Source: CAYRVX01 sp964427875 (GTDB lineage: Bacteria > Planctomycetota > Phycisphaerae > SM23-33). Taken from it: DNA of 64,000 bases. The notes below the pieces were generated by a model. It worked only from the letters and a program-made list of their open reading frames with translations. It was not told where the DNA came from and did no database searches. The translations under genes were made by a program, and so were the position numbers. Location of the stretch: positions 14,407 to 78,406 of the forward strand of contig CAYRVX010000017.1 in NCBI GenBank assembly GCA_964427875.1, given 5' to 3'. Each line of letters starts with the position of its first letter. Position 1 is the first letter of the stretch. This document shows, piece after piece, positions 24,507 to 32,139 of the stretch.

Positions 24507-26471
24507 CTAGCCGGCGGCCTTGGCCTCCGCGATGGTCTTGGGGGCGTAAGGCACCTCGTACATCGGCCCGGGGAGCTTCAGGGCCGCACGCTTGCGATCG
24601 ATGTGATCGATCATCATGTGCGCCGCCTCGATCGGGTCGGGCTCGAAGGCGAACTTCCCGCCGAACAGCGCCTCCATGCCCTCGGTGACGAACTCGGTCA
24701 CGACCTGGGAGCCCTGGATGGGGAACGGCTCGCCCAGGACGGTAAAGACCCCGGAGGCCGCCACGTAGAAGCCGATTGAGACGGCCTTCTCGCTCATCCA
24801 TTCCGGTGCCGCCCCGGCGACGGGCAGGTCGGCGATGGACTCCCCGAGCCCGCCCTCGGCGACCATGTTCGAGAGGACGATGAGGATGCGGCTGTTGTCC
24901 ACGCAGCTTCCGACGTGCAGCACCGGCGGGATGCCGACGGCCCGGCAGATCTCGCGCAGGCCTTTTCCGGCGATCTTTTCGGCCGCCTCGGGAGCCAGCA
25001 GCCCGGCCTTGGCGTCGGCGACGGCCGTGCAGCCCGTCACCGCCACCAGGACGTCGTTGGCGATCAGCTCCTTGGTCATCTCGACGTGCCCGAAGTCGTG
25101 GCGGATCTTGGGATTGTTGCAGCCGACCACGCCGGCGACCCCTCGCAGGCGTCCGGCCATCACCGCGTCGTTCAACGGGCGGTAGCTCGAGCGGTACCGC
25201 CCGCCGAGCATGGCGAAGGCGTTCTCGGCGGTGAAGCCCGCCACCAGCGGGCTGCTCTGTTCGGGGATATGCACGCGCCCCTTGTCGCGGTTCTCGAAGT
25301 TCTCCACGCCCATGCGGACGATCCGCCTGGCGATCTCCATCGCCTTGGACTCGTCGAACTGGATGTGCTCGGCGAAGGGGAACTTGGCCTTCGGGCTCGT
25401 GGAGATCAGCTTCGTGTGGTAGTCGTTCCGTTGGACCAGTCCCCCGAGGGCGGGCATGATGCACTGCACGTCCACGATCATCGCTTCCACCACGCCGGTG
25501 GCGATGGCCAGCTCCTGCTGGAGGAAGTTGCCCGCCAGCGGGATGCCGTGACGCATCAGGATCTCGTTGGCCGTGCAGCAGATGCCGCTGAGGTTGATGC
25601 CGCTGGCGCCCTTGCTCCTGGCCAGCTCGACCATCTCCTTCTCCTGGACCGCGGCGAGGATCATCTCCGAGAGCGTGGGCTCGTGGCCGTGCACGACGAT
25701 GTTGACGGCGTCGGCTTCGAGCACGCCGAGGTTGGCTCGGCTGCGAGCCCAGTGCGGCGTGCGAAACAGCACGTCGGAGAGGTCCGTGGCGATCATGCTG
25801 CCGCCCCACCCGTCGCCGAGGCAGCCCCGGATGCCCTGGAGGATCAGGTTGATCGGATCGTTGTCCACGCCGATGTGCGTGCGGTGCATGATCTCGACGA
25901 TCTCGCGGTCGACGCCGCGGGGCATGACGCCGGCCTCGCGCCACCGCCTGCGCTGATCTTCCGGCGCGCGGGCGGTGAAGACCACTTCGCCGTGCTGCTG
26001 GCCGAACTGGGAGAAACAGATCTCCGCCACGCCGCGGGCGATCTCGTGGAGCCCCTTGCCGTCCGTCTGGACGCCAAGCTCCTCGGCCATCGCGCGCAGC
26101 TTGGTCTCATCCTTGGGCTCGTAGTCGCCGCCCTCGTTCTCGGCGGCCAGCAGGAGCGTGTGGGCGATGTCCCGGCCGTGGTCCGAGTGGGCCGCAGCGC
26201 CGCCGGCAATCATGCGGATCAGGTTCCGCGCGGCGATGATGTCCGCCGTGGCGCCGCAGATGCCCGCTTGGGGCCCGTCGCCGAACGGGTCGATCCGGCA
26301 CGGGCCCATCGTGCAGATGCGGCAGCAGATGCCCAACTGGCCGAAGCCGCACTGCGGCTCCATCGCGTCCTTACGGTCCCACGCCACCTCCAGCTTCTTC
26401 TCTGCGGCATGAGAGAGCATTTCGATGGTGGCGGGGTCGCTACTTCGTTTCTCGGCAGCACTGCTCATCAT
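24507..26471 (-). CDS. cooS: Anaerobic Ni-Fe-S carbon monoxide dehydrogenase
   Basis: 654 residues (usual ~630-670). The N-terminal Cys ligands Cys41, Cys49, Cys50, Cys53, Cys58 and Cys72 have the spacing needed for the D- and B-clusters. C-cluster ligands are also in place: His in VVHGHEPTLSE, Cys in LSGICCTANE, VDVQCIMPAL, VVGCNNPKIRHD, AVTGCTA and HVGSCVDNSR. It interconverts CO and CO2 and, with AcsB, would supply CO for acetyl-CoA synthesis; there is no second CODH in the window, so it may be the beta subunit (acsA) of CODH/ACS as well as a free CooS with CooF. First gene of the block; two adjacent ATGs (26471, 26468) are possible starts. Confidence 0.96.
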   Translation of the reverse strand: MMSSAAEKRSSDPATIEMLSHAAEKKLEVAWDRKDAMEPQCGFGQLGICCRICTMGPCRIDPFGDGPQAGICGATADIIAARNLIRMIAGGAAAHSDHGRDIAHTLLLAAENEGGDYEPKDETKLRAMAEELGVQTDGKGLHEIARGVAEICFSQFGQQHGEVVFTARAPEDQRRRWREAGVMPRGVDREIVEIMHRTHIGVDNDPINLILQGIRGCLGDGWGGSMIATDLSDVLFRTPHWARSRANLGVLEADAVNIVVHGHEPTLSEMILAAVQEKEMVELARSKGASGINLSGICCTANEILMRHGIPLAGNFLQQELAIATGVVEAMIVDVQCIMPALGGLVQRNDYHTKLISTSPKAKFPFAEHIQFDESKAMEIARRIVRMGVENFENRDKGRVHIPEQSSPLVAGFTAENAFAMLGGRYRSSYRPLNDAVMAGRLRGVAGVVGCNNPKIRHDFGHVEMTKELIANDVLVAVTGCTAVADAKAGLLAPEAAEKIAGKGLREICRAVGIPPVLHVGSCVDNSRILIVLSNMVAEGGLGESIADLPVAGAAPEWMSEKAVSIGFYVAASGVFTVLGEPFPIQGSQVVTEFVTEGMEALFGGKFAFEPDPIEAAHMMIDHIDRKRAALKLPGPMYEVPYAPKTIAEAKAAG

Positions 26472-26676
26472 GTGACCTCACAAGAGACAGTATGGCCCAT
26501 TCCTTCGGCGCCCAGACGCCTCGCCGGAGCAATGGGGCCATCATATACACCTGCGCTCTGCATCATCATCAAAAACAACAACCGACGGACAGGCCAGTAT
26601 ACGGTAGCATTCCGGCAACGTGCGAGTCAAGGGTATCCGCAATGTTCTTAACAGATGCTTTCCGCCGAGGGCAACC

Positions 26677-26706
26677 TTGAAAACCGGCGGCGACGAGGCC
26701 TAAACT
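26677..26706 (+). promoter_or_regulatory. Probable promoter of cooC
   Basis: TTGAAA (26677-26682), an 18-bp spacer and TAAACT (26701-26706) place a start site near 26713, with ~20 nt to the ATG at 26734, which has GGAGGAAG upstream. The rest of the 262-bp cooS-cooC intergenic region holds AT-rich patches but no clear minus-strand promoter that I can defend for cooS. Confidence 0.45.
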
Positions 26707-26733
26707 GGCACGGCTCCCGCGGAGGAAGCAGCC

Positions 26734-27513
26734 ATGAAGATCGCCATCTCGGGAAAGGGCGGCGTGGGCAAGACGACGTTGTCGGCGATGCTTGCCTCGG
26801 CGCTGAACCTCAAGGGCCGCAGCGTGATCGCCCTGGACGCCGACCCGGACGCCAACCTCGCCAGCGCCCTCGGCGCCGGCGTCGATCAGCAGCCGGTGCC
26901 CCTGGCCGATATGGAGGACCTCATCGCCGAGCGCACCGGCTCCAAATCCTCCTATGGAGGGTACTTCAAGCTCAATCCCAAGGTGGACGACCTCCCCGAG
27001 AAACACGCCGTGAAGATCGGCGGCATCCGCGTGCTGGCCCTGGGCGGCGTCAGGAAGGGCGGAGGCGGATGCATCTGCCCGGCCAGCGCGCTGGTCAAGG
27101 CGCTGCTGACCCACCTGATCCTCGGCCGCGACGAGACGATCATCATGGACATGGAGGCCGGCATTGAACATCTCGGCCGCGCCACGGGCCAGTCCATGGA
27201 CGCAATGCTCATCGTCGTGGACGAAGGCCCGTGGAGCGTCCAGACCGCCGGGAGAATCCGCGCGCTCGCCGGCGACATCGGCATGACGAAGCTCTTCGCC
27301 GTGGCCAATCGCGTCGGCGAGGGCGAATCGCTCGATCCGCTCCGCCAGCGGTTGGGGGACATCCCGCTGATCGGACACCTGCCCTACGACGGGCGGCTCG
27401 CCGGGGGCATCGTGCAACTCGGCGACGACGGCGCACCCGCTTGCACCGAGGCCCTGACAGAGAACCTCCCCCTCATCGACGACATCCTCCGGGAACTGGA
27501 AAGCCGCACCTGA
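26734..27513 (+). CDS. cooC: CooC nickel-insertion ATPase for CODH
   Basis: 259-residue MinD-type ATPase. Deviant Walker A GKGGVGKTT at residues 8-16, DADPDAN at ~36-42, and the metal-binding Cys113-x-Cys115 in GGGGCICPASALV. ATG at 26734 with GGAGGAAG upstream. It diverges from cooS across a shared 262-bp region, and is distinct in sequence from the acsF paralog at 12173 (for example it has a 30-residue insert around residues 55-90). It probably matures the C-cluster of CooS. The divergent arrangement is unusual; cooC more often follows cooS. Confidence 0.9.
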   Translation: MKIAISGKGGVGKTTLSAMLASALNLKGRSVIALDADPDANLASALGAGVDQQPVPLADMEDLIAERTGSKSSYGGYFKLNPKVDDLPEKHAVKIGGIRVLALGGVRKGGGGCICPASALVKALLTHLILGRDETIIMDMEAGIEHLGRATGQSMDAMLIVVDEGPWSVQTAGRIRALAGDIGMTKLFAVANRVGEGESLDPLRQRLGDIPLIGHLPYDGRLAGGIVQLGDDGAPACTEALTENLPLIDDILRELESRT

Positions 27514-27616
27514 AAGGCAGAGGGGGCGTGGGATCTCCGCCTCCAGGCCTTCCGCGGCCCGCCCGCCCGGCCCGTGTGGGGATGAAGTCGGCTGCCCCCG
27601 ACACCTACCGTGTCGC

Positions 27617-29308
27617 TCACGATTCCCAAGGCACGCGCACCTCGGCGAGCGCCTGTTCGACCTCCTGTCTCCTTCTGGCCTGATCCCAGCCGAGGGCCGT
27701 GCCGACGACCTCGGCCAGCTCGCCAAGCACCGGCTCCGTGGCCTGTGCAACCAGCGCGATGATGCTCCGCCGGCAGATCAGGTCGGTGAGGTGCTCGACG
27801 TACTCCTCGGTGGCGATCCGCGTGATCTCGCCGACCGTGTAATCGCCCAGCGACGCAAGCGGACGCTCCGCATCGGCATCGGCATCGGCGCCTTTGGCGT
27901 AGGCCTCCGCCGAGGTGCCGTAGCGAGCCAGCAGGACCGCCACCCTCGCTTCCTCCAGGCCGGACTGGCGAGCCACGCGCTCGATCCATCCGGCCTTCTG
28001 CTCTTGGCCGGCCGGGAAGTCCCTGCCGCCGCCGATCGGCACGTGCTCGGTCGAGCATCGTCTCTCGGCGCCCAGGTGCTCGAGGATCGCGTCGGCCGCC
28101 TGTTCGGCAAAGGTGCGGAACGTGGTCCACTTGCCGCCGATCAGGCAGTAGACGGGGAACGGGCGATCAGCTTCCGGCTCGACGACGCGGATGCTGTGCC
28201 CGCGGCTGACGTTGGCGAGGACCTGGCCCTCGGCCGACGGCAGCGGCCGGACGCCGCAGAACACGTACACGACGTCCTCGCGCGATACCTTCACGCCCGG
28301 AAACACGCCGCGCAGCGCAGCGAACATATACTCGATCTCGTCCTCGTCGCAGCGGGCCTCGTCGGGGTCGTCCACGCGGATGTCCGTCGAGCCCATGACC
28401 ACCTTGTCCATGAACGGGAACACGATGCACACGCGGCCGTCGGGGGGCTGGTAGTACACCATCCGGCCGTCCAGGGCCTCGTGCAGCGCCGGGCAGTCGA
28501 CCACCAGGTGCGAGCCCTTCGTCCCGCCCATGTACTGCGTCTCGAGACCCAGCGCGGCGTTGGTGATGTCCACCCAGCCGCCGGTGGCGTTGACGAGCAC
28601 CCGCGGCCGGACGGCGACCGACTCGCCCGTGATCGCATCCTCCAGGACCACCGCGCCGTCCTCGACGCCCCGCGGGCGCACGTAGTTGAGCGCGCGACAC
28701 TCCGCGTTGGCCGCGCGGGCGTCCTGGATCAGCTCGATGCACAGCCGCTCGGCCTGGGTGATCCAGGCGTCCCAGTAGTTGGCGGTGGCCACGATGTTCG
28801 TCTTGAGCCCGGGCATGCCGCGAAGGGCCTCGTCTCTCGGCGCGATGTAATGCGTCGGGGTCTTGCGGTCCTTCCGCGTGATGAAGTCGTAGAACCACAG
28901 GCCGAGCTTGACGGGCAGCACGCCTCGCTCGCCGGGACGGACGGTGAAGCCGATGAAGATCAGCATCGACCTGAGCAGCCCGCCCAGCCGCGAGGGCAGC
29001 GGAATGGTCGTCTTCAGCGGGGTCACACAGTGGCCGGCGTTCTCGAGCAGGCGGTTCCGTTCGAACAGCGATTCGCGCACGAGCTTGAACTCGCGGCGCT
29101 CCAGGTACCGCAGGCCGCCGTGGATCATCCGGGTCGATTTCGAACTGGCCCCCGCGACGAAATCCGACTTGTCCACGAGCAGGCAGTCGGCGCCCTGAAG
29201 GGCCAGTTCGCGAAACAGCCCGACGCCGTTGATCCCCCCGCCCAGGATCAGGACGGAGACCTCGGGGTTGCCTCGAAAGTACTGGAACGTCTCTCTTCGC
29301 TGGCTCAT
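27617..29308 (-). CDS. glpD: FAD-dependent glycerol-3-phosphate dehydrogenase
   Basis: 563 residues from the ATG at 29308 (MSQRRETFQYF); the start at 29332 adds eight residues with no better support. FAD-binding GGGINGVG is at ~residue 24, with GASSKSTRMIHGGLRYLE and the C-terminal domain (GGKWTTFRTFAEQAAD) typical of GlpA/GlpD. It oxidises glycerol-3-phosphate to dihydroxyacetone phosphate at the membrane. A short ADADADA tract near residue 483 reflects a DNA hexamer repeat. gldA elsewhere in the window (38191) suggests that glycerol is used by two routes. Confidence 0.92.
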   Translation of the reverse strand: MSQRRETFQYFRGNPEVSVLILGGGINGVGLFRELALQGADCLLVDKSDFVAGASSKSTRMIHGGLRYLERREFKLVRESLFERNRLLENAGHCVTPLKTTIPLPSRLGGLLRSMLIFIGFTVRPGERGVLPVKLGLWFYDFITRKDRKTPTHYIAPRDEALRGMPGLKTNIVATANYWDAWITQAERLCIELIQDARAANAECRALNYVRPRGVEDGAVVLEDAITGESVAVRPRVLVNATGGWVDITNAALGLETQYMGGTKGSHLVVDCPALHEALDGRMVYYQPPDGRVCIVFPFMDKVVMGSTDIRVDDPDEARCDEDEIEYMFAALRGVFPGVKVSREDVVYVFCGVRPLPSAEGQVLANVSRGHSIRVVEPEADRPFPVYCLIGGKWTTFRTFAEQAADAILEHLGAERRCSTEHVPIGGGRDFPAGQEQKAGWIERVARQSGLEEARVAVLLARYGTSAEAYAKGADADADAERPLASLGDYTVGEITRIATEEYVEHLTDLICRRSIIALVAQATEPVLGELAEVVGTALGWDQARRRQEVEQALAEVRVPWES

Positions 29309-29373
29309 GGGCGCACGTGGTCCAGGAGGCACGGGTGCGGGCGACCGCGAATCGACATCACGGCACGGGCACC

Positions 29374-29402
29374 TATGTAATCCGGCCCGCGCGGGCTGTC
29401 AA
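29374..29402 (-). promoter_or_regulatory. Promoter of glpD
   Basis: Minus strand TTGACA (29402-29397), a 17-bp spacer and TACATA (29379-29374). It starts immediately after the stop codon of the upstream esterase gene, leaving a leader of ~60 nt before the glpD ATG, so glpD need not depend on read-through. Confidence 0.6.
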
Positions 29403-30392
29403 TCACTCGCCGCGGTTCGCGCCAAGGAGCTTCTTCATCCCCTCGCCGAGGGCATTGCCTATCAGGAAGTAGCTCTCCGCGTTGCCGAACCAGTGGTGGC
29501 CGTGTCCCACGTTGGGCGATTCCTTGGCCGGCCTCGCGAATTCGGCGGTCTTCACAAACGCGACCGTGTTGCGAAGCTCCGGCCGTGCAGCCGCCGCGGC
29601 CTGGGCCTTTCGGATCTCGGCCATGCTGCCCTTCGCCGGTCGGCCGCCGTTGCCGAGCTCGCCGATCACCACGGGCAGATTCGGCGCCTTGAGCTCTTTG
29701 CGCAGGTCCTTGATCAGGTTCGCGAGGTTCTGCTCATACTCGGGCACGGCCGGGGGAGTACACATGTCGTTCCAGCCCTGCAGCCAGACGAAGCCCGCAA
29801 CCTCATAGCCGCGGCCGTCGTAGCCGGGGAAGTGTTTCTTGATGTCCGCCAGTGCTTCGCGGACCTCCTGGAGCATCCTGGTGTAGTACGGGCCCACCTT
29901 GCCGCCGGAGCTGGGTGGGCGGAAATCCCGGTACAGGCTCTTGCCGCCCCAGGCGGTCTTGATGAGAAGCACCTGGTTGTCGAGATAGTCGCCGATCACG
30001 TGACCGAACTGAAGCTCCGGGCCGAAGTGGTGCTTCCCGGGATACACCGCGAAGCCAATGCCCAGGCCGCCCTTCTTCAGTCCCGACTTCTCGGTCTTGT
30101 ACCACACCCACACGTCGTCTCGGACCACCCATTTGCCGTCCTTATCTCTGAGGTGCGCATAGAGGCGGGCCTTCGCAGAACTCCGCATGACGTGCTCGAG
30201 GTTGCCCTTGCCGCCGTTGTAGTACCTCTCGTGGTCGAGGTCGACCACTGCCTGCCCCTCCATGTTCGACTGGCCGGCAAGAATGAAGACCTTCAACGGG
30301 CCCTTGCCCGCCTGCCCGGCCCGAAGAGCGCCGGCAAAGGGCAGGACAATCAGCGATACAAGAACGGCGATGCTCGTCAGGTGCTTGTTCAT
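29403..30392 (-). CDS. Secreted sialate O-acetylesterase/CE6-like esterase
   Basis: 329 residues, ATG at 30392 with AGGAG upstream. Signal peptide MNKHLTSIAVLVSLIVLPFAGALRA. SGNH-hydrolase fold of the SASA family: FILAGQSNMEGQ (nucleophile Ser, residue ~46), GPELQFGHVIGD, ILIKTAWGGKSL-like VLLIKTAWGGKSL, and VWLQGWND; the His of the triad lies in the C-terminal KTAEFARPAKESPNVGHGHHWF. It should remove acetyl groups from complex glycans. It follows the fucose-isomerase-like gene (37 bp) on the same strand. Confidence 0.82.
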   Translation of the reverse strand: MNKHLTSIAVLVSLIVLPFAGALRAGQAGKGPLKVFILAGQSNMEGQAVVDLDHERYYNGGKGNLEHVMRSSAKARLYAHLRDKDGKWVVRDDVWVWYKTEKSGLKKGGLGIGFAVYPGKHHFGPELQFGHVIGDYLDNQVLLIKTAWGGKSLYRDFRPPSSGGKVGPYYTRMLQEVREALADIKKHFPGYDGRGYEVAGFVWLQGWNDMCTPPAVPEYEQNLANLIKDLRKELKAPNLPVVIGELGNGGRPAKGSMAEIRKAQAAAAARPELRNTVAFVKTAEFARPAKESPNVGHGHHWFGNAESYFLIGNALGEGMKKLLGANRGE

Positions 30393-30429
30393 CTCTACTC
30401 CTGGTCCTCTCAAATGCGCCGCGGCGGCG

Positions 30430-31989
30430 TCAGGCCTCTTCCACGATCTTCAGCCCGAGCGCCTTGCCGAACTCGATCAGCGGCTCCTTCACGTCGCCAT
30501 AGACCGTCACGCGGTGCCAGCCGAAGTGGTCCCATTGCGGAAACAGCTTGGCGATGTCGCCTCGGACCTCCCCGATCAACTGCGTGCGACACCCGCGATC
30601 GGCGTCCACGTTGCCGGCCGCCTTCGCCTGATGGATGACCATCTGCTTCCGGGCGAAATTCGTTCGGAACGAGGTGGTCATGTAGCCGGCCGGCAGGAAC
30701 GACTGCACGCACGTGCCCCGCGGGTCGCGGTTGTGGAGCGTTCGGATGCGAAACGGGTTCGACTTGCCCTCAGGGCCGAAGACCTTCGTCGTGGCCATGC
30801 AGTGTGAGTAGACGATGTGGTTTTTCGAGGTGTCGAGGACCGGGTCCGAGACGTAGCCGGGGCGCCCCGTCAGGATGCGGGCCATCAGCATGCTCAGCGT
30901 GTCGTCGGGCATCGCTTCACACACGCCGTGTGCGCCGTCGTTCAACAACTGCATGAACCCCAGGCAGGGATACGCCGGGAGCTGCCCGCTGCCGAATCCC
31001 CCCAGGCAGTTCATCGTGACCGTGTCGGTCTTGTGGCGCTTCAGCAGTTCCAGCGTGGCCAGGTAGACGCACGCCGCCTTGCGGATCCAGTCGCCCTTCG
31101 CGTCGAGAATCTTCTCGGCCTCCCTGCTCCAGCGGTCGGCCCATTCTCCGGCCTTGTCCCGATCCACCGCGTCGTAGACGGCCTTGAGCTCTGGGAACCC
31201 GACGTAGATGCCCTTGGCGCCAAGGAAATCCTGCTCCCGGCCCGGCCTGCCGCGGCCGACAATCAGGAACCGGCACTTCCTGAACCGTTCGACGCACCGG
31301 CCGACGTCGGTCAGCGAGACGGGATCGTCCGCGAATTTCATCTCGCCCGCCTTGGCGAAGGTCTTCCGATAGACCTGCTGGCACTGCCTGGCGAAGGATG
31401 CGGGGGTCGCGCCGGGCTTTCTCAGGTCGGCAAAGCACTTTGCGACAGTAACGAGGTCGTCCAGCCGCGTGCTCGCGACGCCCACGGCCGGGATGCGCCG
31501 GCGACAGAGATCGCTGTATCCCCGCAGGAAGACGCCCGAGCCGCCGAGGAACTCGTCGGCCACGAGCATCGGCTTGCCGAGCTTGCCGACGGCCGTGATT
31601 GCCCGCTGAAGGTTCCAGGTCAGCGTGAGGACATAGACCAAGTAGCCGTCCACCTGGTCCTTCAGGGCGGCCGCCTTCTGCACGTCGGTCGGCGCCCGAA
31701 CGGCGACCGGCACGAAGTCAACGTCCGGGCAGCCCTTGGTCAGCAGGTCGAGGACTTGCTTCTCACGGCCGGCGACGTCGAAATGCGGAGACGGCCAGCT
31801 CGATCCCCGCTTCGACAAGTAGACCAGGCCGACACGGACCCGTCGGCGCTTCGGCTCGTCCGCGGGGCCCGCGGTGCGAGCCAGGCCGCCGGCGGTCACA
31901 AGCGCTGCGCCGCAGCCCTTGACAAAACTGCGCCGGCTGACGGTGTGACAGCGGCCGATACACGAACCGTGGTTGGGCGAATGACACAT
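30430..31989 (-). CDS. Tat-signal protein of L-fucose/L-arabinose-isomerase-like fold
   Basis: 519 residues from the ATG at 31989 (AAGGAG upstream). Two arginines (SRRSFVKGCGAALVTAGG, ~20-37) suggest Tat export. The N-terminal part is an alpha/beta domain (RVGLVYLSKRG, DGYLVYVLTLTWN, KPMLVADEF). The C-terminal half has segments like those of sugar isomerases (MNCLGGFGSGQLPAYPCLGFMQLLNDGAHGVCEAMPDD, LTGRPGYVSDPVLD). Full catalytic equivalence is not established; many planctomycete paralogs of this type have no known activity. Much longer frames extending upstream to 35472 run antisense to the next gene and are not real. Confidence 0.65.
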   Translation of the reverse strand: MCHSPNHGSCIGRCHTVSRRSFVKGCGAALVTAGGLARTAGPADEPKRRRVRVGLVYLSKRGSSWPSPHFDVAGREKQVLDLLTKGCPDVDFVPVAVRAPTDVQKAAALKDQVDGYLVYVLTLTWNLQRAITAVGKLGKPMLVADEFLGGSGVFLRGYSDLCRRRIPAVGVASTRLDDLVTVAKCFADLRKPGATPASFARQCQQVYRKTFAKAGEMKFADDPVSLTDVGRCVERFRKCRFLIVGRGRPGREQDFLGAKGIYVGFPELKAVYDAVDRDKAGEWADRWSREAEKILDAKGDWIRKAACVYLATLELLKRHKTDTVTMNCLGGFGSGQLPAYPCLGFMQLLNDGAHGVCEAMPDDTLSMLMARILTGRPGYVSDPVLDTSKNHIVYSHCMATTKVFGPEGKSNPFRIRTLHNRDPRGTCVQSFLPAGYMTTSFRTNFARKQMVIHQAKAAGNVDADRGCRTQLIGEVRGDIAKLFPQWDHFGWHRVTVYGDVKEPLIEFGKALGLKIVEEA

Positions 31990-32139
31990 GCAGGATCTCC
32001 TTGTGCCTGTACTCATGCGGCCGGACGCCGCCGTATTGTACAGGAACCGTGGCCGTTGTCCGGAAAATCCGGGTATACTGGCAGCGACGCCGCTGTTCAG
32101 GAGAGGCGGGACCAGACTCCGTCGGGAAGGACCAGACTC

